Below are positions 1 to 7,040 of a stretch of DNA of 22,934 nucleotides, in pieces (the first letter of the stretch is position 1; each line of letters starts with the position of its first letter). The stretch spans positions 1-22,934 of the IMG/VR virus record IMGVR_UViG_3300035188_000705. One strand, written 5' to 3'. Under the pieces are notes generated by a model that saw nothing but the letters and a program-made list of their open reading frames with translations, was not told where the DNA came from and did not search any database. This DNA comes from a virus. The position numbers and the translations under genes were made by a program.

Positions 1-3
1 CAT
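1..3 (-). other. Possible start codon of the next gene, cut by window edge
   Basis: An ATG on the minus strand occupies the last three bases before the left edge, three bases after the TAG stop of the membrane protein gene. A purine-rich AAAGGGAA lies about 12 bases upstream. Gene order in lysis cassettes makes an endolysin or spanin plausible, but no coding sequence is visible, so this is only a position where a gene may begin. Confidence 0.35.
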
Positions 4-6
4 ACA

Positions 7-282
7 CTACTTGTTCCCTTTCAAAAACTTCTCGCGCTCTTCAAGGAGTTTGACCTTGACCTGAAGGTCATTGATGTCCTTGTAGATTTGCTCTTTCATA
101 ATAGCCCTGCGCTCGGCGCTGATCGGACTGTCAGTCGGCACGCCTTCTTTGGTAATCAGAGCAGGCATCTGCCCTTCGATCTTGGTCAGACGCTCAGAGA
201 AGGACGCCACTTGGCCTAAGAGCCAAGCAAGCGCAGCCACCACGATGGGAATGACTGCCTTGAGTACGTCTGACCAAGCCAT
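7..282 (-). CDS. Small membrane protein, holin-like or spanin-like (91 aa)
   Basis: The protein has one hydrophobic helix at about residues 7-24 (AVIPIVVAALAWLLG core) followed by a charged region with heptad-like spacing at about 60-88 (DINDLQVKVKLLEEREKF), which looks like a coiled coil. One N-terminal membrane span plus a soluble coil fits single-span phage holins or accessory lysis proteins. Its place after the fibre genes, at the end of the structural module, fits a lysis cassette. The start ATG follows a CGGAG Shine-Dalgarno site that overlaps the stop codon of the upstream gene. I recall similar proteins in uncultured aquatic phages as hypothetical proteins. The lysis role is inferred from topology and position; no catalytic motif is present. 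Confidence 0.6.
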   Translation of the reverse strand: MAWSDVLKAVIPIVVAALAWLLGQVASFSERLTKIEGQMPALITKEGVPTDSPISAERRAIMKEQIYKDINDLQVKVKLLEEREKFLKGNK

Positions 283-285
283 GTC

Positions 286-771
286 TTACTCCGGCTGTGC
301 GGGCCAGTTGACGGTCCAAGGGAACCCAGCTTGCGAGGTGATGTCGCGCAGGGCTTGGCGGTGGGTTGCCCACGCAGCCTTGTCCCCCGGGGCGTCTGCC
401 ACCTGAGTCCAATCAGAGGCCGCAAGACGTCGATTGCGTTCGGCGCGAATATCTGCCGCTTGATTCTCTGCGGCAATTTGCACTTCTGATGGAGTTTTGT
501 CACGAACGGTCCAACTTACGTGCCATTCATCCCCAACCCGAATTGGCGCACCAGCCTCACAAACTTTTACGCTTATGTCAACGGGTGGAGCAGGCAGTTT
601 CATTACCCGCACCAACTCAAACCCCTGCAAGTTCCGCTCGGTGCCTTGGTAGTTGTCAAACACCGTGGCGTATTTAAAGTTGGTGTTGGGGTTGTCAGCA
701 AACAAATCGACTTCGCCATAAGGGAAGCGAACGACACCGCCGTCTTTAATTTCAGCAAGAATAATTTCCAC
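286..771 (-). CDS. Tail fibre assembly chaperone-like protein (161 aa)
   Basis: Translation starts at GTG (769-771), chosen because AGGAG lies six bases upstream. Residues 1-60 form a short N-terminal domain of unknown role. Residues about 105-161 match the pattern of the phage tail assembly chaperone family (Phage_tail_APC): RAERNRRLAASDW, then WATHRQALRDI, then FPWTVNWP near the end. Such proteins are commonly encoded next to tail fibres and are thought to help fibre folding or attachment. Here it directly follows the 442-residue adhesin gene, with a gap of 12 bases, so that adhesin is the likely client. The last codons, CCG-GAG-TAA, also provide the Shine-Dalgarno site for the next gene. 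Family assignment is by remembered motif; client identity is inference. Confidence 0.72.
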   Translation of the reverse strand: MEIILAEIKDGGVVRFPYGEVDLFADNPNTNFKYATVFDNYQGTERNLQGFELVRVMKLPAPPVDISVKVCEAGAPIRVGDEWHVSWTVRDKTPSEVQIAAENQAADIRAERNRRLAASDWTQVADAPGDKAAWATHRQALRDITSQAGFPWTVNWPAQPE

Positions 772-783
772 TGTTCACTCCTG

Positions 784-2112
784 TTAAGCGTAACGATAAC
801 TCTGGAACCCATTTGTGGTGCCAAGCGTTGTAGACGCGCTTGGGCTTGGAAGCGTAGTACCCGTTGACGGACTGTAAGTGCTTAGGCTAACGCTTGATGT
901 AGATAAAGACACCGTTGTGGGGGTAACACTAAGCGTTACAGCACCCGATACTGCGTAGTTCCCGGGACCAAATCCAAGCGTTGAAACTTTCATCGCCAAC
1001 GCATAGCCAGAAACAGTGTCGCCCCCGACAACTCCAGTAACAAAAATACTATTACCATCGTCAGAAACGGTGACACTATTGAGATAGCAAGAAGGTGTCG
1101 AGCAAGATATTTTACTGGCCCACAGCACATTGTACGATGGCGTACATTTTGCAATCACTCCAAAACTGCCGGAGGTGCCAACAAGGTAAATGCTGCCAGA
1201 CGCATCTTCCGCTATTGCCGTGACATTAATACCTGTTGCAGACACTTTAACCGGAGAAGAGGCCGGGTTTGCTTGATTAACGACACCAAATGAACTGCCG
1301 CCCGCAGGCAAATAAATTTTTGTTGCGCCCACTGTACCCTTAGAGAAACCAATACCGCCAAACGCGGTGTAACAATTCCAAAAGGTCATGTTGCCGCCCG
1401 TACCGATTCTTATAAGATCGTAGTAAGGGCCACCGGCGCTGTAGTCTCCATTAAATGCTGTTGCCCACACGTTACCGGATGAGTCTATGCCAGCAATGTA
1501 GCCATCTTTTTGCGTAGTAGTCCCTGTATATGCATTATAAGCAGCCACAGGAACTAGCGATGTGTTTGTTCTAAAGAACCGTACACCATTGTTAGAAAAA
1601 CTTTCGGGAGCACAAAACCACATATCACCAGTGTTGGATACCGCGTTATTAGAGAAATCACGTTCTATTTGATTCCCTGCTATAACAGTTCCAGAGGCGT
1701 TCATCGTAAAAAACGCACCCGCGTAAGTCGCGCTGGTAAAAGAACGCCCCGATGCAACTAAGCGATTAAGCGATCTATTCCAAGTAGTCCAAGTGCTTAT
1801 TATTGTTGGATAATTGTTTGGGGCAAAATTTCTGTTGAATTGCACAACCCCAGTTGAATTTATTTTAGATACCAGCAACTGTCCGCCAGCGTTGCCGGAT
1901 GTTGCATTATTTGGTCGCCAACCTAAATAAATATCGCCACTACCGTCAATAATCTCTGTTATTGATTGCGAAACATTACCCCAACTTTGAGAACCTGCTC
2001 CGCCCGTGTTATCTACAAGAAGCGTAATAAAGGATGGCGGAATTGCTTTTCTGCCGCCGGAGAAGCCAAAGCCTCTGGCAGATGCTGCGCCTCTAGTAGA
2101 AAGAAGTGGCAT
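784..2112 (-). CDS. Tail spike/fibre adhesin with beta-propeller-like repeats (442 aa)
   Basis: The N-terminus has a short basic, glycine-rich segment (RGAASARGFGFSGGRK, residues 7-22) of a type I recall at the start of phage adhesins, probably for attachment. The body carries recurring blade-like motifs of the DxxGxIYVxG kind: DGSGDIYLG (56-64), DSSGNVWAT (210-218), DASGSIYLVG (303-312) and DDGNSIFVTG (351-360). These resemble the SBBP beta-propeller repeat. Residues about 390-432 are a serine/threonine-rich low-complexity tail, followed by a short aromatic end (FQSYRYA). The gene is clearly more AT-rich than the head genes: 1801-1860 has 21 G+C in 60. The start ATG has AAAGGGG six bases upstream. 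It is the last large fibre gene and precedes the chaperone-like gene. A receptor-binding role is inferred; the host receptor cannot be predicted. Confidence 0.68.
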   Translation of the reverse strand: MPLLSTRGAASARGFGFSGGRKAIPPSFITLLVDNTGGAGSQSWGNVSQSITEIIDGSGDIYLGWRPNNATSGNAGGQLLVSKINSTGVVQFNRNFAPNNYPTIISTWTTWNRSLNRLVASGRSFTSATYAGAFFTMNASGTVIAGNQIERDFSNNAVSNTGDMWFCAPESFSNNGVRFFRTNTSLVPVAAYNAYTGTTTQKDGYIAGIDSSGNVWATAFNGDYSAGGPYYDLIRIGTGGNMTFWNCYTAFGGIGFSKGTVGATKIYLPAGGSSFGVVNQANPASSPVKVSATGINVTAIAEDASGSIYLVGTSGSFGVIAKCTPSYNVLWASKISCSTPSCYLNSVTVSDDGNSIFVTGVVGGDTVSGYALAMKVSTLGFGPGNYAVSGAVTLSVTPTTVSLSTSSVSLSTYSPSTGTTLPSPSASTTLGTTNGFQSYRYA

Positions 2113-2123
2113 TTGACGCCCCT

Positions 2124-2786
2124 TTAAGCAAACTGAGTTTGAGAGGCAAACACCGAGAATGTGGCATTGGCCGTCTTGACCACGGTGTAGGAATAGATGT
2201 CCACACTACTAGCGTTACCGCTTGATGGAGCCGTGCCTCCTTGCCACCGGGTCGTCACCCCCGAGGTCGTACCATCCACCTGCACCGAGGTGTTGTAGTA
2301 GGCTGTTCCGCCGTTGGTTACCAAGAACGCCACCGTCACCGACTGTCCTGTGGATAAGGCCGTGTTCAGACTCGTGACGCTTGATGCCCGCAGGTTGACC
2401 GTCCAGTTCGCAGAGGCATTGGAGGTGTAGAACAAGACCGACTGCGTGGTGATGTCGTAAGCAATCGTACCGGTAGCGGCAGTGGCTGAAACAGTGGTGG
2501 TTTCAGCGGCGTCGTTGAGCACCATCGCCAGCGCGCTGGAAGTGCCGCTGAAAGTCTGCGTGCCGGTGAAGGTGTTGTTGGCCGAAGTAACAGGGATGCC
2601 TGCCCCCGACAAAGAAGTTGCGCCAGTACCACCCGAACTAACAGACAGCGCATTGGCCAATGTGACGCCACCTGCGCCTACGGTCAGTTTTGTGGAGCCT
2701 GCTGCTTGCAGCCCCAGTTCGCCAGAAGCATCAGCAGTGACGATTGCACCGCCAACGACGGTGTCTGCATTGATGAAGGTGGTCAT
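2124..2786 (-). CDS. Tail fibre-like protein with GGTG collar (220 aa)
   Basis: The protein is rich in threonine, serine, alanine and glycine, as in fibrous phage proteins. The first 50 residues contain the ADASGELGLQAAGSTKLTVG type of segment found in fibre shafts, followed by SSGGTGATSL at 50-59, the glycine-rich turn shared with the other fibres in this window. Residues about 65-220 form a compact beta-rich C-terminal domain with a TGTIAYDITTQSVLFYT stretch and WTVNLRAS, of a type seen in fibre heads. AGGAG lies six bases before the ATG and overlaps the stop of the upstream small gene. It sits between the 85-residue small gene and the 442-residue adhesin. Virion attachment and receptor binding are inferred from composition and context. 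Confidence 0.66.
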   Translation of the reverse strand: MTTFINADTVVGGAIVTADASGELGLQAAGSTKLTVGAGGVTLANALSVSSGGTGATSLSGAGIPVTSANNTFTGTQTFSGTSSALAMVLNDAAETTTVSATAATGTIAYDITTQSVLFYTSNASANWTVNLRASSVTSLNTALSTGQSVTVAFLVTNGGTAYYNTSVQVDGTTSGVTTRWQGGTAPSSGNASSVDIYSYTVVKTANATFSVFASQTQFA

Positions 2787-2789
2787 GGG

Positions 2790-3047
2790 TTACTCCTGGT
2801 AAGGGAAGCGGGTTTTGATCTCAGCCACCTTGGCCTCCCACTCCTGCGCAGTCGCTTCACCGCGCTGCGCCTTGAAAAACAGCGGATCAGCTTCCGCCTT
2901 GTATGCGGACTCGCGCTTCTGCTTCATCTCAGCGTTGTGGCGGGCTTTTGCATCAGCCGCCCACGCAGCCTCTTGAGCGTCCCATTCGGCTTCTTCTTCC
3001 GGGGTGAAGGGAACCGGCCCTTCAGCCGTCATGTGATGTCGTCCCAT
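2790..3047 (-). CDS. Small acidic fibre-associated protein, unknown function (85 aa)
   Basis: ATG at 3045-3047 is preferred over the in-frame GTG at 3051-3053 because AAGGAG ends five bases before the ATG but runs straight into the GTG. The protein is predicted to be mostly helical and rich in Ala, Glu and Lys, with repeated EAEW/EAAWAADAK segments. The C-terminal half contains a pattern I recall from many phage genomes near fibres: AEADPLFFKAQRGEAT, then EWEAKVAEIKTRFPY. No enzymatic motif is visible. It follows the 286-residue fibre gene and precedes the 220-residue one, so an assembly or adaptor role for a fibre is plausible but unproven. The gene ends in GAG-TAA, which supplies part of the next gene's ribosome binding site. 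Confidence 0.62.
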   Translation of the reverse strand: MGRHHMTAEGPVPFTPEEEAEWDAQEAAWAADAKARHNAEMKQKRESAYKAEADPLFFKAQRGEATAQEWEAKVAEIKTRFPYQE

Positions 3048-3056
3048 GATCACTCC

Positions 3057-3917
3057 TTAACTGTTCTTGATGCCGTAAAGACGGAAGGTGCCGGTGGCCA
3101 TGTTTCCAGCAGACATATAAAACTGGAGCCCAGTTAAGGCCGAGGTGCTATCAATGTGCCATCCTGTTCCAGTATTACTAGAAACATCAGTGCTGCTACT
3201 ACCCAATCCAGCCGCACAAAAAGTTAATCCCTTATAGATAGAGGTACTTGACGGCATCGAAAAGAATATTTGCCCCATGCCTGTCCTAGCAGAAGCGTTA
3301 CCCATTCCAAATCGTATTAAGTCAATTTGAGTGGTTACGTAATTCGTGCTTGACGACGTGGTTGGGAATACATAAAACGACATGCTTGTGTAGTTGCTTG
3401 TTTGGTAACTACCATCAAGTCTAAGCCTACATCTAAGTTGAACGCTATCACTTGCAGGGCGCACGTTACTAAAAATAATTGCGTAGTTATCGTACGTGCT
3501 GTCGATACCCGTTTCAAGCACAACCGTTGCGCTATTACTGGCCGTTACACTGGCCAAGAAAACCCAAGACCCACCGCCCGCAGGAGCCGTGCTCTGCCAC
3601 GTCGTGCCGTTTGAAGTCAGCACGTTGCCGTTGGTGCCCGGAGCCACGACCTGGACAGCCGAGGTGCCGTTACCCAACAGAACATTGTTGGCTGTCAGTG
3701 AGGTTGCCCCAGTACCGCCGTTGCCTACAGGCAGCGTACCCGTCACCCCGGTAGCGAGGTTGACCGTGGGCACCGCACCAAACGACGGGGCGCTTGATCC
3801 ATTACTGAGCAGCACCTGACCCGCAGTGCCTGCGGACGTGAACGCCAGTTCTGTACCGTCACCATACCCCACACCACCAGCGGTGGGGGTGTTTGATCCA
3901 TCAATTGTTACGGGCAT
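3057..3917 (-). CDS. Tail fibre protein with shared collar and variable tip (286 aa)
   Basis: Residues 1-50 form a short glycine-rich N-terminal segment (GYGDGTELAFTSAGTAGQVL). Residues about 52-113 are the collar segment shared almost word for word with the 612-residue fibre: NGGTGATSLTANNVLLGNG (66-84) followed by VVAPGT-GNVLTSNGTTWQST (90-110). From residue 117 a different C-terminal domain begins (WVFLASVTASNSATVVLETG), beta-rich, with DNYAIIFSNVRP and ending FRLYGIKNS. This looks like a globular fibre tip. The DNA changes composition at the same place: 3301-3360 in the tip has 25 G+C in 60, lower than the collar. The ATG is preceded by CGGAG. A receptor-binding role is inference from modular structure. 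Confidence 0.7.
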   Translation of the reverse strand: MPVTIDGSNTPTAGGVGYGDGTELAFTSAGTAGQVLLSNGSSAPSFGAVPTVNLATGVTGTLPVGNGGTGATSLTANNVLLGNGTSAVQVVAPGTNGNVLTSNGTTWQSTAPAGGGSWVFLASVTASNSATVVLETGIDSTYDNYAIIFSNVRPASDSVQLRCRLRLDGSYQTSNYTSMSFYVFPTTSSSTNYVTTQIDLIRFGMGNASARTGMGQIFFSMPSSTSIYKGLTFCAAGLGSSSTDVSSNTGTGWHIDSTSALTGLQFYMSAGNMATGTFRLYGIKNS

Positions 3918-3920
3918 GAT

Positions 3921-4184
3921 TTACTCCGGCTGGGGGATAGGTTCTGGAGCAACCCAATCAGGGTTGGGCGTCCAAGCGGTGCCGTCAAACAGGTACTTGC
4001 AGCCAAACCAGTCGTCGGGTGCAGTGATGTTTTCATGCAGCACAGCGTTTGCGGAAGTGCAGTCAGGTATGTGCATGTCAACCGGGTCGCCCGCCTGGGT
4101 CATGGCGTCGCCGACAACCACTGGCACTTCATCTGCCCACAGGAACAAAGAGACGTTCGTGTCTTTCCAAACAAGCGTTTTCAC
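3921..4184 (-). CDS. Small fibre-associated protein, GTG start (87 aa)
   Basis: The start is GTG at 4182-4184, supported by AAGGGA six bases upstream and a gap of only three bases from the upstream stop. The protein begins VWKDTNVSLFLWADEVPV and ends with PDDWFGCKYLFDGTAWTPNPDW followed by a proline/glutamate tail. I recall this C-terminal pattern (DDW-GCKYLFDG-W--NPDW) in many small phage proteins encoded beside fibres; the function is not established as far as I know. Its position between the 612- and 286-residue fibre genes suggests an assembly, capping or tip role. It has no obvious membrane segment or enzyme motif. Its stop codon overlaps the CGGAG site used by the next gene. Confidence 0.62.
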   Translation of the reverse strand: MKTLVWKDTNVSLFLWADEVPVVVGDAMTQAGDPVDMHIPDCTSANAVLHENITAPDDWFGCKYLFDGTAWTPNPDWVAPEPIPQPE

Positions 4185-4187
4185 GGT

Positions 4188-6026
4188 CTATCCCTTCACG
4201 AGAATCGAAGTTGCGCTCAATGCCAACCCCGCATATGGCTGAGTTGTTGCGGAACTATTTAGGGTTCCATCCGCAACAACATGATATCTGTTGCCCGCCG
4301 TCAACCCAGATTGAGCAGAGTTACGTGCCCCGACAACATTTATCGTTGCCGTTTGCCCGTTGGTATAAGACGCGCTCGAAAAACCAGCGAAGTTGGAGGA
4401 TGTAAGATTTGAGGTTATGTTGGTAAAAGTACGCCCTGCGACACCTGTGCTGCCATTGCCCGCACATACAACAAACTGTAGGTTTATAGGGTCTACAGTA
4501 GCAATTGGCTTATATGTCAACGTAGAGCCAGGGCTCACATCTTGCAAAGAACCAGTGCTACTTGAAGTGCCTGTTACAGTGACCGGAGCCGCATACACTA
4601 CGCCGCCACCATTACTGTTCTCGGCAATAAAAAAAGTAACATTCGATCCCGGCATCGTTCTGAACTGAGTTGAAAACGAAGTAAACGAATAGCCAATTGA
4701 GCCGGAAGGAGAACCAAAAGTAAGCGTATAACTTGACAAGGAGGCAACACGAATCACATAACTACTTCCCGAAACATAGGCAAAAACAAAATTCCCACTG
4801 GGTACATCATATCCTGTCGCTATTCTATAGTTGGAGTTGCCTGTCGTCTTTACAGAAGTGGCTGCGCTAAGGTTGGTAATTGTCACCCCCGACGAAGGTA
4901 ATTGCGCGACTCTTGCCCACAAATATTCGTTCGTGCCTTGATAAAAGAAAATTACCTTGCCTGTTGACGGTTCAGTTGTGACCGAAGTTGTAACGCCGTT
5001 ATAGTTGGCATTATCCAATCCAATATCACTGCCGTTATAAAAATAACCGGAACTGTCCGTGTATCCACAGAATGCGGCAACATAAGCATTTGCTATATAA
5101 TCGGTATACATCACAACGATTCTATTGACCGTTGCGTTATAGGCCGCGCTAAGTCCCTCATAGTTAGAGCCCGACGGGTTTATCGACGATAAGTTCTGAA
5201 CTACGCTTACTGTAAGTAAAGATGTTATTTTGCAGGAAGAATAATATAAACCTGTTCCAGTGCTGTTGATCCAAAAACACACATGAGTGTTTGAGGAGGG
5301 ATCATAAACGCTAGTGGTTGGTTTATTACTTTCGTTCCCGCTAACATTGGCACTGCTCTGTACGAGAGTGGCGGTGCCCCAAGAAATCGTGGAGCCCGAA
5401 ACAGTACCAACGACCGCATATAAATATTGGTTATTAGAATCCACGTAGTAGACCAAGACCGCGTTTCTCAGCGTGTCGTATGTCGCTGTGGGCTGCCGTA
5501 CATTACCAGTAGCTACCGCCCTCGACGCATAAGTTCCGGAGACATACGACCCGGCTGTTGCTGCCACCGCACTTACTGTGCCGTTGGAGTTGAGAACGAC
5601 GGTGCAACCGTTAGGGAGTGTTCCTGAAGCCACCGCCGTGATTGATCCGGCAGACGGCGCAGGGGCCGTGCTCTGCCATGTCGTGCCGTTGGAAGTCAGC
5701 ACGTTACCCGCCGTACCTGGCGCAACCACTTGCACAGCAGAGGTGCCGTTACCCAACAGAACATTGTTGGCCGTCAGGGAGGAAGCGCCTGTACCGCCGT
5801 TGGCAACCCCCAACGTCCCAGTAACTGCCGAAGCCAAATTAAGCCCGGAGGTGCTGCCCGTACCGCCTGATGCCACAGGCAGTGGCTGAGCAAGCGTCAC
5901 GACTTGATTGGTGCCGATGGTGACAGCGGTGGTCGTGCCGTTGGTCTGCAACACCAACTGGCCGGTGGTATCCCCAGAATTGACTAGGGCGGTGCTGGGG
6001 GAGGTGCCTGCGGAAATGGTACTCAT
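4188..6026 (-). CDS. Large tail fibre with seven-unit propeller-like repeat domain (612 aa)
   Basis: Residues 1-50 form a fibre-like N-terminus. Glycine turns SGGTG (53-57) and NGGTG (76-80) lead into the collar segment at about 65-121 that is shared with the 286-residue fibre. Residues about 180-540 hold seven related units of about 55 residues, starting near 183 (YDTLRNAV), 241 (YDPSSNTH), 296 (YNATVNRI), 351 (TEPSTGKV), 406 (YDVPSGNF), 458 (MPGSNVTF) and 511 (VDPINLQF). Each has a hydrophobic strand followed by a tyrosine-rich strand, as in a beta-propeller. Residues about 546-612 form a C-terminal domain (FAGFSSASYTNGQTATINV to LALSATSILVKG) of a type I recall closing such fibres. AAGGAG lies five bases before the ATG. 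Adhesion is inferred; blade count and fold need modelling. Confidence 0.72.
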   Translation of the reverse strand: MSTISAGTSPSTALVNSGDTTGQLVLQTNGTTTAVTIGTNQVVTLAQPLPVASGGTGSTSGLNLASAVTGTLGVANGGTGASSLTANNVLLGNGTSAVQVVAPGTAGNVLTSNGTTWQSTAPAPSAGSITAVASGTLPNGCTVVLNSNGTVSAVAATAGSYVSGTYASRAVATGNVRQPTATYDTLRNAVLVYYVDSNNQYLYAVVGTVSGSTISWGTATLVQSSANVSGNESNKPTTSVYDPSSNTHVCFWINSTGTGLYYSSCKITSLLTVSVVQNLSSINPSGSNYEGLSAAYNATVNRIVVMYTDYIANAYVAAFCGYTDSSGYFYNGSDIGLDNANYNGVTTSVTTEPSTGKVIFFYQGTNEYLWARVAQLPSSGVTITNLSAATSVKTTGNSNYRIATGYDVPSGNFVFAYVSGSSYVIRVASLSSYTLTFGSPSGSIGYSFTSFSTQFRTMPGSNVTFFIAENSNGGGVVYAAPVTVTGTSSSTGSLQDVSPGSTLTYKPIATVDPINLQFVVCAGNGSTGVAGRTFTNITSNLTSSNFAGFSSASYTNGQTATINVVGARNSAQSGLTAGNRYHVVADGTLNSSATTQPYAGLALSATSILVKG

Positions 6027-6035
6027 GTTTGCTCC

Positions 6036-7031
6036 TTAAATCACGACCCAGCGTTGGCCGGAGGATACGGTAACAGTCTGCCCGGAGGCAACTGTGATCG
6101 GGCCAACCGAGAAGGCGTTCGATCCCGTGGGTACGGTATAGCTCGTCGTTACCGTGGTCGTGTTGACAATCAGTGCGCCGCCCCCTTGCGCAGGGCTGCT
6201 AATCGTTTGCCAAGTCGGCAGTGCCCCTGCACCCGCCGAAGTCAGCACCTGACCCGAACTGCCCGTGCCGGATACCGTTTGGAACGCACCCGTGGATGTC
6301 GTACCGCCGGTTAGCAGAGCGTAGGCTGTGGCGCTGGTAACGCCCGTGCCGCCGTTGGGGACCGTGAGCGCGTTGGTCAAGCCCAGGGTGTTGGCCGTCA
6401 GCGTCGTGCCATCAAACGTCAGGTTGGCAGAGTCGGTCAGGTTGCCGCTTGCCCCCGCGTAGGTCACGCGCCCCGAAGTCAACGAAGAGTCTGCAAAGCT
6501 GGCCGCTGTCAGCGTCGTGCCATCAAACGTCAGGTTGGCAGAGCCCGCAAGGTTGCCACCGTTGTTGTACTGGACCTGGGTGTTTGAGCCGCCCGCCGAT
6601 GCGCCGATGCGCACAAAGTCAGAACCGTTCCACGCCACCAGCGCCTTGTCACCCGAGGCAATCGTCACGCCCGTGGTCGGGCCTGCCCCCACAATCTTGA
6701 CGGACTGCGAAGTAGACGTGGAGTTGATGACGATGTAGGGCTTGCTTGCCGCAGGAGCGGTGATCGTCAAAAGCGAAGCGGGGTTGCCCGTGCAGTTGAT
6801 GATCATGTACTGGGACGAACCAGTCGATCCCGACCCAGCCTGAGACAGCGACGCGGCTGTCGTCTTGCTCAGCGTTACCGCTGTTTGGGAACCACTGATG
6901 GTCTGAGTACCCGCAACCGCACCATCAAGGTACTGCGTGATGTAGTCGTTGACCGTGTCGCCCCATGTGCCGGACAGTTCGCCCGTAACCGGGAGAGCAA
7001 GGCCCAAGAGGGAGGTATACGTGGTGGGCAT
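6036..7031 (-). CDS. Tail fibre protein with virion-anchor-like N-terminus (331 aa)
   Basis: The N-terminus reads LLGLALPVTGELSGTWGDTVN (8-28), a pattern I recall at the start of many phage fibre proteins and likely used for virion attachment. Residues about 35-145 form a beta-rich domain. Residues about 148-215 hold a direct repeat in which SANLTFDGTTLTA occurs twice, 37 codons apart, matching an exact 36-base DNA repeat. A glycine turn (VPNGGTGVTSATAYALLTGG) follows. The C-terminus (TVTTSYTVPTGSNAFSVGPITVASGQTVTVSSGQRWVVI region, about 293-331) is a short beta domain common at the ends of fibre proteins. AGGAG lies six bases before the ATG. It is the first true fibre gene in transcription order, so it may attach other fibres; that is inference. 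Confidence 0.72.
   Translation of the reverse strand: MPTTYTSLLGLALPVTGELSGTWGDTVNDYITQYLDGAVAGTQTISGSQTAVTLSKTTAASLSQAGSGSTGSSQYMIINCTGNPASLLTITAPAASKPYIVINSTSTSQSVKIVGAGPTTGVTIASGDKALVAWNGSDFVRIGASAGGSNTQVQYNNGGNLAGSANLTFDGTTLTAASFADSSLTSGRVTYAGASGNLTDSANLTFDGTTLTANTLGLTNALTVPNGGTGVTSATAYALLTGGTTSTGAFQTVSGTGSSGQVLTSAGAGALPTWQTISSPAQGGGALIVNTTTVTTSYTVPTGSNAFSVGPITVASGQTVTVSSGQRWVVI
6397..6432 (-). repeat. 36-bp direct repeat, copy 1
   Basis: This segment is identical to 6508-6543, 111 bases away in the same orientation and the same reading frame. It encodes part of the ANLTFDGTTLTA unit of the fibre gene. The spacing of 37 codons means that recombination between copies would add or remove one unit without breaking the frame. 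Confidence 0.9.
6508..6543 (-). repeat. 36-bp direct repeat, copy 2
   Basis: This is the second exact copy of the repeat at 6397-6432, and encodes the upstream unit of the pair in the 331-residue fibre. Sequence after the copies also stays similar for a few bases (GGTTGCC on the plus strand), consistent with an older, longer duplication. Confidence 0.9.
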
Positions 7032-7040
7032 TTAATGCTC

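Noticed and set aside
3581-5829. The duplicated collar as a template/variable pair of a diversity-generating retroelement
   Set aside because: Mismatches are not limited to adenines on one copy, the repeats are in collars and not at C-terminal tips, and no reverse transcriptase gene is in the window.
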